DNA of 47,782 nt, from NCBI GenBank assembly GCA_947304585.1, contig CAMZBI010000015.1:1-47782 (forward strand). Reading direction: 5' to 3'. A model generated the notes under the pieces. That model did no database searches, was not told where the DNA came from, and saw only the letters and a program-made list of their open reading frames with translations. The stretch's first letter is position 1. Every line of letters begins with the position of its first letter. Both the position numbers and the translations under genes were made by a program. Shown here piece after piece: positions 33,591 through 43,013 of the stretch. The DNA is from an uncultured Clostridia bacterium (GTDB taxonomy: Bacteria; Bacillota; Clostridia; UBA1212).

Positions 33591-34760
33591 ATGACCAATT
33601 TTAAGAAACCCGTTCTCGACAGATACGACCAGGAGACATGGATGGCTCCCGTATGGAAAGGCGCTTACGTCTACAACGAATCGGTTATGTTCGTTGGCCA
33701 AAACGACTGTGCACCCCTCCTCTACCCCGCCGACAAGATCATTTCGGTACGTTCCTTTGACCTTAAGACCGAATACGTCGAGGGCAGGGACTACGAGCTT
33801 AAAGACGGCAAAATTGCCCTAAAAGAAGGCACTTCTATCGTCCCCATCCCCGAGGAGCTCTACTATTCCGACAACAAGGAATTTCCTTTCGTCATCAAAA
33901 TAATGAAGGACGGCGTGGAGACAAGCGTCTTCTTCAGTGAGCTCATCTGCAAATACCAGGTCTTCGTGACCTATGCCCACAGCAGCGGCAGAAAGCTTTT
34001 CATCCCCAATGACGAAAGCGCAAAATTTACGCGTCTTTTAGGCAAACTCGAAAAGGGTGAAGACGTGACCATGATCTTCTACGGCGACAGTATTACTTTC
34101 GGAGCCTCCGCCACTGACATGCTTGGTCTTGACCCTCACACGCCGATCTGGGCAAGAATGTTCACCCACCAACTCGCCAAAAAATACGGATACACCGTAA
34201 AATACGTTGCTCCGGACCTGCCCAGCACCCTTGGCGTGCCTGACGAGCCCCTCGTTTTCGGAAACCGGGGCACTATCACCTACATAAATCCTGCCGTTGG
34301 CGGTTGGAGAGTCGTGGACGGGATCGAAAAGTTTGACACCTACATAAAGCCTTTTGCGGAGCAGTACGGCTGCGATTTCATGCTGCTGGCCTTCGGAATG
34401 AATGACGGCGGCAACACTCCCGAGCAGGAGAAGGACCTCCAGAAGCAGCTTCTGGACAAGGTCTACGGCCTCATCCCCGACGTCGAAACTCTGCTCCTTG
34501 CGACGATGGTTCCCAACAATGAAGCGGTGAACGGCTGGTATGCGAACCAGCACCTCTTCGAAAAAGAGTTTTTTGCACTGGCCAATGAATTCACCGCTCT
34601 CGGCAAGCACATTGCCGTCGGTCAAATGACCGCAATGAGTCTGTCGGTTCTGGAGACAAAGCGCTTCAGGGACTACACCGGCAACAACGTGAATCACCCC
34701 AATGACTTCATGTCCAGGCTCTACGCCCAGGTGGTGTTTGCAACGGTGACGGGAGAATAA
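33591..34760 (+). CDS. SGNH/GDSL-family hydrolase
   Basis: 389 aa. The N-terminal ~155 residues form a beta-rich domain. The catalytic domain has FYGDSITFG (Ser167), a Gly block near NRGTITYINPAVGGW, FGMNDGG (Asn) and a terminal NHPNDF (His369). At the usual Asp-x-x-His position an Asn (N366) precedes the His, so the third triad member may be missing or replaced. There is no signal peptide. It is probably a carbohydrate esterase. AAAGG lies before ATG. It is followed by a 270-bp repeat array and then a GH1 gene on the same strand. Confidence 0.85.
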   Translation: MTNFKKPVLDRYDQETWMAPVWKGAYVYNESVMFVGQNDCAPLLYPADKIISVRSFDLKTEYVEGRDYELKDGKIALKEGTSIVPIPEELYYSDNKEFPFVIKIMKDGVETSVFFSELICKYQVFVTYAHSSGRKLFIPNDESAKFTRLLGKLEKGEDVTMIFYGDSITFGASATDMLGLDPHTPIWARMFTHQLAKKYGYTVKYVAPDLPSTLGVPDEPLVFGNRGTITYINPAVGGWRVVDGIEKFDTYIKPFAEQYGCDFMLLAFGMNDGGNTPEQEKDLQKQLLDKVYGLIPDVETLLLATMVPNNEAVNGWYANQHLFEKEFFALANEFTALGKHIAVGQMTAMSLSVLETKRFRDYTGNNVNHPNDFMSRLYAQVVFATVTGE

Positions 34761-34762
34761 AA

Positions 34763-35025
34763 CGCGGCTGTCGCCGCGAGTGATGCGAGCCTTCGGCTCG
34801 AGTGATGCGGGCCTCCGGCCCGAGTGATTCCGTGCAATTTGGCGCGGCTGTCACCGCGAGTGGTGCGAGCCTTCGGCTCGAGTGATGCGGGCCTCCGGCC
34901 CGAGTGATTCCGTGCAAGTAGGCGCGGCTGTCACCGCGAGTGGTGCGAGCCTTCGGCTCGAATGATGCGGTGCGCCTGCGGCGCAGTGATCAGTTAGCAG
35001 TGAATAGTGAATAGTTAAGAGTTGA
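34763..35025. repeat. Hairpin-repeat array A3 with 80-bp super-repeats
   Basis: Three super-units start at 34763, 34843 and 34923, exactly 80 bp apart; the third is incomplete. Each holds hairpins CGCGGCTGTCGCCGCG-like, CGAGCCTTCGGCTCG and CGGGCCTCCGGCCCG with AGTGAT/AGTGGTG spacers. The array ends in degenerate heptamers (AGTGAATAGTGAATAGTTAA, about 34993-35020) that reach the GH1 ribosome site. There is no gene here. Confidence 0.9.
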
Positions 35026-36408
<1,383 letters not shown>

Positions 36409-36425
36409 TTGAAAGGACCAAAAAA

Positions 36426-37157
36426 ATGAAAAAACTGATTGTCTGGGCCGTATTGGCGGCAATGATCTTCTCATTGGCGGCCTGTGCCACCCCTGTGAAC
36501 GAAACAACTCCAACCCAGAAACCTGCGGCGACGGACGTGCCGGAGGAGAAGAACGAAACGGAGGCCCCCACGCCAACGGAAGCCCCCACGGACACCCCTG
36601 CACCGACCGACCCTCCGACCCCCTCCCCTGTTCCCACAGCGGATCCGTCCATTGAGAAAGGCACCAACGTGGCTCTCGATGCGGAAATCGAAGACGTTTC
36701 CTCCACCACCGGGGACACCCACGTGCAGTGGGGCTGGTCCTACGAATACGTCAACGACGGCATTATCTATGACGCCACCCTCGTTCCGCCAAGCCTCGGC
36801 TGGACGACGAACGTTGGCGTAAACCCCGATGACCCGGATCAGGAAGAGTGGATCATTTTTGAGCTGGAAAAATATACCCTCATAGACAAAGTCAGGGTAT
36901 GTCCGACTATCGGCGGTTCCTGCTTCCCCGTGGACTTCCACATCGAGGTGTCCCTCAACGGTAAAGACTACACCACCGTTGCCTCTGCAGAGGGGTGCAA
37001 AAATGCCAAGACAGGAAACGTTAAGCCCGTGGAACTGACTTTTGACGCCGTGACGGCAAAGTACGTCAAGTTCGTGGCAACAAAGCTCTATGACGTTCCT
37101 TCGGGAAATGACGGAATCCTGATGCAGATCGGCGAGATCGAGATTTATGCTGCTTAA
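36426..37157 (+). CDS. Discoidin (F5/8 type C, CBM32-like) domain lipoprotein
   Basis: The lipoprotein signal ends in SLAAC. A short Thr/Pro/Glu-rich linker (TDTPAPTDPPTPSPVPTAD) leads to one F5/8 type C domain: WSYEYVNDGIIYD, EWIIFELEKYTLIDKVRVCP, FHIEVSLNGKDYTTVASAEG, AKYVKFVATKLYD, and IGEIEIYAA at the end. Such domains bind galactose- or arabinose-type glycans, so this is probably a surface glycan-binding protein. A longer in-frame start exists at 36405 within the GH1 tail, but AAAGGACC before ATG 36426 and the signal peptide favour the shorter form. It is closed by a repeat array and a strong terminator. Confidence 0.88.
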   Translation: MKKLIVWAVLAAMIFSLAACATPVNETTPTQKPAATDVPEEKNETEAPTPTEAPTDTPAPTDPPTPSPVPTADPSIEKGTNVALDAEIEDVSSTTGDTHVQWGWSYEYVNDGIIYDATLVPPSLGWTTNVGVNPDDPDQEEWIIFELEKYTLIDKVRVCPTIGGSCFPVDFHIEVSLNGKDYTTVASAEGCKNAKTGNVKPVELTFDAVTAKYVKFVATKLYDVPSGNDGILMQIGEIEIYAA

Positions 37158-37272
37158 GCGAGTGAATAGTTAATAGTGAAAAGTGGGTGCGGCTGGCGCC
37201 GCAAGTGGGCGCACCTCCGGTGCGAGTGAAGCGGAGCAAAGCTCCGCAGTGATGCGCTGACGCGCATGTGAT
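37158..37272. repeat. Hairpin-repeat array A4
   Basis: Heptamers of the AGTGAATAGTTAATAG type are followed by hairpins (GCGGCTGGCGCCGC; GCACCTCCGGTGC; GCGGAGCAAAGCTCCGC; GCGCTGACGCGC) with AGTGGGC/AGTGAAG/AGTGATG spacers. This short, one-sided version sits between the discoidin lipoprotein stop and the terminator. Confidence 0.85.
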
Positions 37273-37280
37273 AATTCATC

Positions 37281-37315
37281 AAAAAATCCGGAAGATCGCT
37301 CCTCCGGATTTTTTT
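37281..37315. terminator. Strong bidirectional terminator
   Basis: AAAAAATCCGGA (37281-37292) pairs with TCCGGATTTTTTT (37303-37315), giving T-runs in both directions between convergent genes ending at 37157 and 37348. Confidence 0.92.
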
Positions 37316-37347
37316 GTGTAACTTATTGCTAAAGAGTCAAAACTGTA

Positions 37348-37992
37348 TTATTCCGTCCTGAAAAACACCTTGTGGAAGAATTCCGCAGTCTTCTCCTCGC
37401 CCAGAGCTTTCTTGAACACGTCCGTGGAGGGCCCGCCGTTTTTAATGAGACCGTCAACGTATCTCTTCGTCTTTTCGGCTTTCACTTCAGGATCGAAGGA
37501 CGGGGCTGTCTTGGCTGTGATGTAGCTCTCAAGGTAGTCTGCAGCCAGCTTGTCAAACTGCGCTGTCTGCTTCTTTTTCCCCTTTTTATAGACACTTTGG
37601 GGAAGCTTCAGGTCGTCGTACCAGTGGGTCCCCGGGTCGTAGCTGAAAGCTTCGCCGAAATCCGCCAGCACCTTGTCGAGGCCGTCGGTGATAAAGCCTG
37701 ATGAGACCGTGTCGTAAACTTCCGTAAGGAGGGTGTCGTTGCCCATGGCCAGGATCCTGTCGTAGGAGAGCAGGGGCAGATCCTTTTCCTTCGGGTTGAT
37801 CACGATCGTGTCCATCTTCATGAGGCCCAGCATGCCGGAGGCGGTCATGACGGTGACTGCGCCGAGGCCCTTGGCGTCAAAGGTCTCCACGTTGAATTTC
37901 ATGCCGCTGATCTTCATCGAGGCGTATCCCCCCGCATCCGCTGCAGTCAGTTCAAAATGTTTTTTTATTATTGCGGTGAGGTCATTTATCAT
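37348..37992 (-). CDS. Unknown protein, possible HY2/PcyA-type bilin-reductase relative
   Basis: 214 aa, soluble, with no signal peptide. I do not recognise it with confidence. The order of blocks recalls ferredoxin-dependent bilin reductases: a hydrophobic strand with MDTIVINPKEKDLPLLSYDRI, a later HWYDDLKLP, the helical FDKLAADYLESYI, a KTKRYVDGLIKNGGP helix and a closing ALGEEKTAEFFHKVFF. In that family comparable positions read PxxDLPIFGxDI and YxxYLF-type ends. This is pattern memory, not an alignment. The start overlaps the DUF1295 gene stop by 11 bp, so translation is coupled. It is the last gene of a three-gene redox-looking operon. Confidence 0.5.
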   Translation of the reverse strand: MINDLTAIIKKHFELTAADAGGYASMKISGMKFNVETFDAKGLGAVTVMTASGMLGLMKMDTIVINPKEKDLPLLSYDRILAMGNDTLLTEVYDTVSSGFITDGLDKVLADFGEAFSYDPGTHWYDDLKLPQSVYKKGKKKQTAQFDKLAADYLESYITAKTAPSFDPEVKAEKTKRYVDGLIKNGGPSTDVFKKALGEEKTAEFFHKVFFRTE

Positions 37993-38809
37993 CCTTTTTC
38001 TCCTCTTTGTTCAGGTGGTAGAGCGGGATGAGCGGGATTATGATAGGAGTGGAATTGGCGTATTTAACGTACTCCTCCTTGTCGCCGTAGCTCTTGTTCT
38101 GGCGTTTTTCCATGCGCTGGGCGCCGTTGAACATGATGAAGCAGATGGCGATGTAGGCGAAGACTGCCATGATCCACTGGCCAACATTGGCGTAGGTGGT
38201 GATGCCTGCGATAAACACACCTGTCCAGAAGGTTATCTCGCCAAGGTAGTTGGGGCAGCGGACGATCTTGTAGAGTCCTTTTGTGGCCACCATGTCGGGG
38301 CGCTCCTTCTTCTGGTCGGATTTCTGCTTGTCGGCAAGGGACTCCAGGCAGAGGCCCAGCACGGATATTACGATACCGATGATCGGAAGCACGATGTCAG
38401 CCGAACCGTTTTTGAACCTGAAGAGCATGGGGCTCGTCTGGGCAACGTAGAGAGCGGAGACGAAGATCCAGATGAAGGCCATCACGAAAATGGGCATCTT
38501 TTTGTCCGAATTCTTTTGGATGGACTCCTTGGCAACGTCGGTTTTCTTGAACGAAACGTTCTTCAGTTCCCTCACCAGCAGGAAGCCGGAGAGACGGATG
38601 CCGTAGGCAAGGAACAGGAGCATCTGGATGAGAACGATCCAGATTGGCGTTGCCGACGGGTTTATAAGGTACATGATGAAAATTGCGATGCCGCAGCCGC
38701 CAACGGCAAACCCGTAGCCGATGGAGAGAAAGTACACAAATTTGTAGAAGCCGACGGCGCAGAGGACCGCGCTCACGGCCATGAGAATTCCTAAAAGTCC
38801 CCAGTACAT
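37982..38809 (-). CDS. DUF1295/steroid 5-alpha-reductase-type membrane protein
   Basis: About six to seven membrane segments in 275 aa. The C-terminal signature LESLADKQKSDQKK ... GLYKIVRCPNYLGEITFW is diagnostic of the DUF1295/3-oxo-5-alpha-steroid 4-dehydrogenase (and isoprenylcysteine methyltransferase-like) superfamily. Members reduce C=C bonds in steroid or enoyl lipids with NADPH, or are uncharacterised. The substrate is unknown here. GGAGG lies before ATG 38809. It is 13 bases from the upstream SDR gene and overlaps the downstream gene by 11 bp, so the three gene products probably work together. Confidence 0.85.
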   Translation of the reverse strand: MYWGLLGILMAVSAVLCAVGFYKFVYFLSIGYGFAVGGCGIAIFIMYLINPSATPIWIVLIQMLLFLAYGIRLSGFLLVRELKNVSFKKTDVAKESIQKNSDKKMPIFVMAFIWIFVSALYVAQTSPMLFRFKNGSADIVLPIIGIVISVLGLCLESLADKQKSDQKKERPDMVATKGLYKIVRCPNYLGEITFWTGVFIAGITTYANVGQWIMAVFAYIAICFIMFNGAQRMEKRQNKSYGDKEEYVKYANSTPIIIPLIPLYHLNKEEKKDDK

Positions 38810-38822
38810 TTGGTTTGCCTCC

Positions 38823-39680
38823 TTACTTGCTGAAGTATTTGTTCAGATATTCTTTGAAGCTGGCCTCTCCCACTTCCGTGTCGCCAACGAGATCGTGGCT
38901 GAGGGTCCACTTCGAGAAAAGAATGATGTCGTGCTTGCCCGCTTTCTTGATTTTGGGAAGGTTTGCCAGTATTCCGAAGAGCCAGATGGGAGCCCATTTG
39001 ATCTTTGTGGGTTTTCCCGCGGCCTTGAAGCAGAGGTCCGCCATCTCCAGGTAGCTGTAGGTCTCCTTGCCGCCAACGTTGTAGGTGACGTTGGTGTCGT
39101 TCATGTGCTCGACAATGAATTCCGCAAAGTCGGGGCAGTCCACAACGTTTGCCTTGACGTCGCCGTAGCCCTTCAGGAGCTGCATCTCGCCCTTCTCAAC
39201 GTAGGGCTTAAAGACCTTGGCAATGTCGTAGAAGTAGCCTGTGGGGCGGTAGATGATCCAGTCCATGGGCTGCTTCTTGATCTCGTTCTCGAACAGGTAT
39301 TTTGCGTGGAGCATCGGCACCTTTTCTGCACCGGGCTCGTCGCAGGAAATTACGGAAATATAGTTGAATTTCTTGACGCCCGCTTTCTTCGCTTCTTCGT
39401 AGAGATTCAGGTTGCCCTGAAGGTCTATGTCGTAGGCGGTAAAGCGGGTGGAAGCACCGGTTAGGCCCATTGTCGTGATGACGACGTCAGCGCCGTCGCA
39501 AAGTCCTTTAAGTGTTTCCGGGTCTGTGGCGTCGATCTTTACGAAGGTGTATTTACCTTTGACCTCGCCAATGTCCCCCTCCCGGAGGTCGGCTGCCACC
39601 ACTTCAAAACCTTTTCCGCAAAGATTTTTCAGTATTTCAGCTCCGAGATTGCCGAATGCACCGGCAAGAACAACTTTCAT
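38823..39680 (-). CDS. Atypical SDR (NmrA-like) NAD(P)-binding oxidoreductase
   Basis: A Rossmann-fold protein of 285 aa. The nucleotide-binding loop is AGAFGNLGAEIL at the N-terminus, followed by ADVVITTMGLTG, FNYISVISCDEPGAEK, IIYRPTGYFYDIAKVF and VVDCPDFAEFIVEHM. This is the layout of atypical short-chain dehydrogenases of the NmrA/divinyl-reductase/isoflavone-reductase type, which often lack the classic YxxxK pair, as here. It probably supplies reduction steps or nucleotide sensing. GGAGG stands before ATG. It is the first gene of a tight three-gene operon with the DUF1295 protein and the possible bilin-reductase relative. Confidence 0.82.
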   Translation of the reverse strand: MKVVLAGAFGNLGAEILKNLCGKGFEVVAADLREGDIGEVKGKYTFVKIDATDPETLKGLCDGADVVITTMGLTGASTRFTAYDIDLQGNLNLYEEAKKAGVKKFNYISVISCDEPGAEKVPMLHAKYLFENEIKKQPMDWIIYRPTGYFYDIAKVFKPYVEKGEMQLLKGYGDVKANVVDCPDFAEFIVEHMNDTNVTYNVGGKETYSYLEMADLCFKAAGKPTKIKWAPIWLFGILANLPKIKKAGKHDIILFSKWTLSHDLVGDTEVGEASFKEYLNKYFSK

Positions 39681-39722
39681 AATAAATTCCTCCCTTTTGT
39701 ACTGTTTAAGGGCATTGACCCT

Positions 39723-40304
39723 TTAAGTGTCTATTTTTTTCAGCAGTTCGTAGACCGCCGCCACCGGGAAGCCCACAACGTTGTTGTAGTCCCCGTTTAT
39801 TCCTGTTATATGCCTGGAGAAAACTCCCTGTATCGCGTAGGCTCCGGCCTTGTCCGCGTACTCTCCAACGTCAAGATACGCATCAATCTCATCGTCCGAA
39901 AGCTCCGCCACCGTCACATCCGTTACCTCGCAGAGGCAGTACCGCTTAACCTGACCATCCTTCTTTGCAAGGACCACTACGCCTGTTGCAACCTTGTGAG
40001 TCCTGCCCGAAAGCTTTCTCAGCATTTCGAAGCCCTCCGCCCGGTCCCTGGGCTTGCCCAGTATCTCGCCGCCAACGGAAACGCAGGTATCGGCAGTTAT
40101 AACAGCTTCCTCTTCGCCAATGTCTCTCGTCTCCAGCACCGCGTCGGCCTTTTCACCCGCAACTTCCCGCACAAACTGCGCAGGTTCTTTCGAGCTGCTC
40201 GTTTCCTCTATATCTACAGAAAATGTGGTAAAAGGTCTGTTTAAGTGTTTTATCAGTTCCCTTCGCCTGGGCGAATTTGACGCAAGGCATATCGTTTTTA
40301 TCAT
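39723..40304 (-). CDS. maf: Maf-family nucleotide pyrophosphatase
   Basis: Hydrolyses dTTP/UTP-type or modified nucleotides to monophosphates (house-cleaning). Signatures: LASNSPRRRELI at the N-terminus, ITADTCVSVGGEILGKPRD, and YAIQGVFSRHITGINGDYNNVVGFPV near the end. At 193 aa it has normal length from ATG 40304. The frame is open further upstream to 40385, but the N-terminal family motif fits this start. It lies about 80 bases after the oxidoreductase gamma-subunit gene, so it may be read from that operon. The gap contains a hairpin (GGGGCA with TGCCCC around a T-run/A-run pair, about 40340-40375). Confidence 0.94.
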   Translation of the reverse strand: MIKTICLASNSPRRRELIKHLNRPFTTFSVDIEETSSSKEPAQFVREVAGEKADAVLETRDIGEEEAVITADTCVSVGGEILGKPRDRAEGFEMLRKLSGRTHKVATGVVVLAKKDGQVKRYCLCEVTDVTVAELSDDEIDAYLDVGEYADKAGAYAIQGVFSRHITGINGDYNNVVGFPVAAVYELLKKIDT

Positions 40305-40386
40305 TATATCTTTATCTCCGTTCTTCAAAGGCAATAACCGGGGCACCCTTTTTTTCACGAAAAAAGACATGCCCCGTGTGTGCAAA

Positions 40387-40917
40387 TCAGTATTTTGCGC
40401 CTTTTTCGAGAGCGGCCATCTCCTCCGGGATCATCCCGTGTTTCTTCTGCGGCAGTATTTTGTAAAGCGCCTTTTCAAAACTCTCGCGGGTCACGACTCC
40501 CGTGACTTCCAGGAGTTTGCCGAGGAGAATGATGCCTGCAAAAGTGGCGTTGCCAAGGTCATAGGCCATCTTGGTGGCAGGTATCGCATAGACCTCAACG
40601 TCGTCACGCTTCGGCATCACGGGCACTAGGGAACTGTCGAGTATCACGACGCCGCCGGGCACCAGATAGTGCTCGAATTTTTCCAGCGAGGGCTGGTTCA
40701 TAACGATTATTGCCGTAGCTTTGTTTACGATCGGCGAGCCCACTTCTTCATCGGCAACTATAACGTTGCAATTGGCGGTGCCGCCCCTCATCTCCGGTCC
40801 GTAGGAAGGAAGCCAGGAAATGTTCTTGCCCTCTTCAAGGCCTGCCATCGCGATGAATTTGCCCATGGACAGAATGCCCTGTCCGCCGAATCCGGCTAAA
40901 ATGATCTCATGCATCAT
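40387..40917 (-). CDS. 2-oxoacid:ferredoxin oxidoreductase gamma subunit
   Basis: The gamma domain of POR/KOR/VOR enzymes, 176 aa: EIILAGFGGQGILSMGKFIA, SYGPEMRGGTANCNVIV, LEKFEHYLVPGGVVILDSS, NATFAGIILLGKL. It works with the alpha, beta and ferredoxin-like delta subunits in oxidative decarboxylation of a 2-oxoacid to acyl-CoA with reduction of ferredoxin. GGAGG lies before ATG 40917, inside the end of the beta-subunit gene, so translation is coupled. Confidence 0.93.
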   Translation of the reverse strand: MMHEIILAGFGGQGILSMGKFIAMAGLEEGKNISWLPSYGPEMRGGTANCNVIVADEEVGSPIVNKATAIIVMNQPSLEKFEHYLVPGGVVILDSSLVPVMPKRDDVEVYAIPATKMAYDLGNATFAGIILLGKLLEVTGVVTRESFEKALYKILPQKKHGMIPEEMAALEKGAKY

Positions 40918-40920
40918 AAC

Positions 40921-41667
40921 TCACACCTCCAGGTCCTTGCCCTTGAAATTGCCAAGGGGATAGTGCTCCATCATGTTCTGCTCAAGCCACTCCAGGGACT
41001 TCTGAGGATTCATACCCCAGTTTGTGGGGCAGATGGAGAGGACTTCCACGATGGAGAAGCCCTTGCCGGCCATCTGGACCTTGAAGGCCTTTTTGATGGC
41101 TGCCTTGGCTTTTTTCACGTTGACCACGTTGTTTACTGCGACTCTCTCGACAAACGCCGCGCCCTCAAGGGTGGAGAGCATCTCGCAGACCCTGATCGGA
41201 TATCCGTGGAGCTCCGGCTTTCTGCCGAAAGGCGTAGTTGTGGTGACCTGGCCCACAAGGGTCGTCGGCGCCATCTGGCCGCTGGTCATCCCGTAGATCG
41301 CGTTGTTAACGAAAATGGTGGTGATCTTCTCACCTCTTGTGGCTGCATGAACTATCTCGGCGGTTCCTATGGCTGCAAGATCTCCGTCGCCCTGGTACGT
41401 GAACACCTGTCTGTCGGGAAGCGACCGGCGAAGTCCCGTGGCAACTGCCGGAGCCCTTCCGTGGGCAGCCTGGACCATGTCGCAGTTGAAATATTCGTAG
41501 CTGTTGTAGGTGCATCCGACGCTGGCAACGCCAACGGTGGTGCCTTCGATCCCGAGCTCGTCAAGGACCTCCGCAACCAGCCTGTGTATCAGTCCGTGGG
41601 TGCAACCCGGGCAGTAATGAAACGGCTTGTCTGTGAGCGCGTGGGGTTTCTGAAAAACTATTGCCAT
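40921..41667 (-). CDS. 2-oxoacid:ferredoxin oxidoreductase beta subunit (TPP-binding)
   Basis: Carries the thiamine-diphosphate site: GDGDLAAIGTAEIVHAA followed by the NN pair in IFVNNAIYGMTSGQ. The N-terminal HYCPGCTHG is the usual beta-subunit opening. At 248 aa it fits the KOR/VOR beta group. The AlphaBetaGammaDelta operon order (delta, alpha, beta, gamma) is typical of Clostridia. The short spacing (13 bases from alpha) and GGAGG before ATG 41667 support one operon. Confidence 0.94.
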   Translation of the reverse strand: MAIVFQKPHALTDKPFHYCPGCTHGLIHRLVAEVLDELGIEGTTVGVASVGCTYNSYEYFNCDMVQAAHGRAPAVATGLRRSLPDRQVFTYQGDGDLAAIGTAEIVHAATRGEKITTIFVNNAIYGMTSGQMAPTTLVGQVTTTTPFGRKPELHGYPIRVCEMLSTLEGAAFVERVAVNNVVNVKKAKAAIKKAFKVQMAGKGFSIVEVLSICPTNWGMNPQKSLEWLEQNMMEHYPLGNFKGKDLEV

Positions 41668-41680
41668 GTTGCTCGCCTCC

Positions 41681-42745
41681 TTACTTCGCAGCCGCTATTG
41701 CGCGGACCTGCTCCAAGATCTCGTTCTGGGAGGGGACGTTGCCGCCCGTTCTGCCGTAGAACTTAACTTCATTCCTGCCGTTTACGGCAAGCTTCACATC
41801 CTCGATCATCTGACCGGAGCTCATCTCAACGCAGAGGAAGCTCTTCACTTTGTCCGCGTATTTTGCGTAAGACTCCGACGGGAACGGCCAAAGGGTTATG
41901 GGCCTGATGAGACCCACCTTGATGCCCTCTTTTTCCGCATCCTTGATCACGTTCTTGACGATCCTGGAGATGGTTCCGTAGGCTGTGACGATGATGTCGG
42001 CACCCTCGCAGTTGAACTCTTCCACACGGGTCTCATTGGCCTTTATCTCGGCATATTTTTTCTGGAGTTTTTGGTTGTGAGCCTCCAGCACGTCCGCCTC
42101 GATGTAGATAGACGTAATGGTGTGGTGAGGTCTCTCCATTTTGCTTCCGCAGGCAGCCCAGCCGGATTTGTCGGCCTTGTAGATCGGCTCCTCGTCTCTG
42201 AAGGTGACCGCCTCCATCATCTGGCCAAGGTATCCGTCGCCCATAACGACCACCGGATTTCTGTATTTATCGGCAATATTAAACGCCTCCACCACCAGTT
42301 CGTACATCTCCTGCACGCTGCAGGGAGCCAGCACCGGAAGTCTGTAGTCTCCGTGTCCGCCGCCCTTGACCATCTGGAAATAGTCGCACTGAGCCGGAAG
42401 GATACCGCCAAGGCCCGGTCCGCATCTCACGATGTCAATGATGACCATCGGCAGCTCAGAGCCCGCAGAATAGGAAATGCCCTCCTGCTTCAGCGAAATG
42501 CCGGGGCTTGAGGAAGAGGTCATCGCCCTCACCCCTGCGCTGGCAGCTCCGTAAACCATGTTGATGGCGGCAAGCTCGCTCTCAGCCTGCACGAAGGTCC
42601 CGCCAAGCTGTTCCATTTTCTTTGCCATGTAATGCGCCACCTCTGTCTGAGGCGTGATCGGATAACCGAAGTAGTGTCTGCAGCCTGCTCTCAAAGCGGC
42701 CTCGGCAATGACCTCGTTTCCCTTCATCAAAATTCTCTCACCCAT
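41681..42745 (-). CDS. vorB: 2-oxoacid:ferredoxin oxidoreductase alpha subunit, VorB-type
   Basis: 354 aa, with the N-terminal signature MKGNEVIAEAALRAGCRHYF, GYPITPQTEV, ESELAAINMVYGAASAGVRA and SSSSPGISLKQEGISYS. This opening is typical of proteins annotated as VorB (2-oxoisovalerate type), though KorA (2-oxoglutarate) proteins are close. The protein provides substrate selectivity and part of the CoA site. The substrate, branched-chain 2-oxoacids or 2-oxoglutarate, cannot be settled from sequence. GGAGG lies before ATG 42745. Confidence 0.88.
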   Translation of the reverse strand: MGERILMKGNEVIAEAALRAGCRHYFGYPITPQTEVAHYMAKKMEQLGGTFVQAESELAAINMVYGAASAGVRAMTSSSSPGISLKQEGISYSAGSELPMVIIDIVRCGPGLGGILPAQCDYFQMVKGGGHGDYRLPVLAPCSVQEMYELVVEAFNIADKYRNPVVVMGDGYLGQMMEAVTFRDEEPIYKADKSGWAACGSKMERPHHTITSIYIEADVLEAHNQKLQKKYAEIKANETRVEEFNCEGADIIVTAYGTISRIVKNVIKDAEKEGIKVGLIRPITLWPFPSESYAKYADKVKSFLCVEMSSGQMIEDVKLAVNGRNEVKFYGRTGGNVPSQNEILEQVRAIAAAK

Positions 42746-42757
42746 AACTCCGCCTCC

Positions 42758-42964
42758 TTACCTTTCCACGGTAATAACGCAGTCGGGGCACATTGTGGCA
42801 CAGGACGCGCATCCGATGCATTTTTCCATTTCAACAACACCCGCGGGATGGTAACCGTTCTTGTTGAGCACATCCTCGCGTATCACGACGATCTTCTTCG
42901 GGCAAGCAACAACACAGTGTTTGCAGCCCTTGCATCTGTCAATGTCAAAAGTAACTTTAGCCAT
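42758..42964 (-). CDS. 2-oxoacid:ferredoxin oxidoreductase delta (2[4Fe-4S]) subunit
   Basis: A 68-aa ferredoxin-like protein with two perfect C-x2-C-x2-C-x3-C-P motifs: CKGCKHCVVACP and CIGCASCATMCP. As the delta subunit it relays electrons from the TPP site to ferredoxin. It is the first gene of the four-gene operon, with AAGGGAGGG just before ATG and a promoter at 43014-43042. Confidence 0.93.
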   Translation of the reverse strand: MAKVTFDIDRCKGCKHCVVACPKKIVVIREDVLNKNGYHPAGVVEMEKCIGCASCATMCPDCVITVER

Positions 42965-43013
42965 AAACCCTCCCTTTAAAAGAAAGCTTTTGTATTAATT
43001 TCACAGAGTTTGT

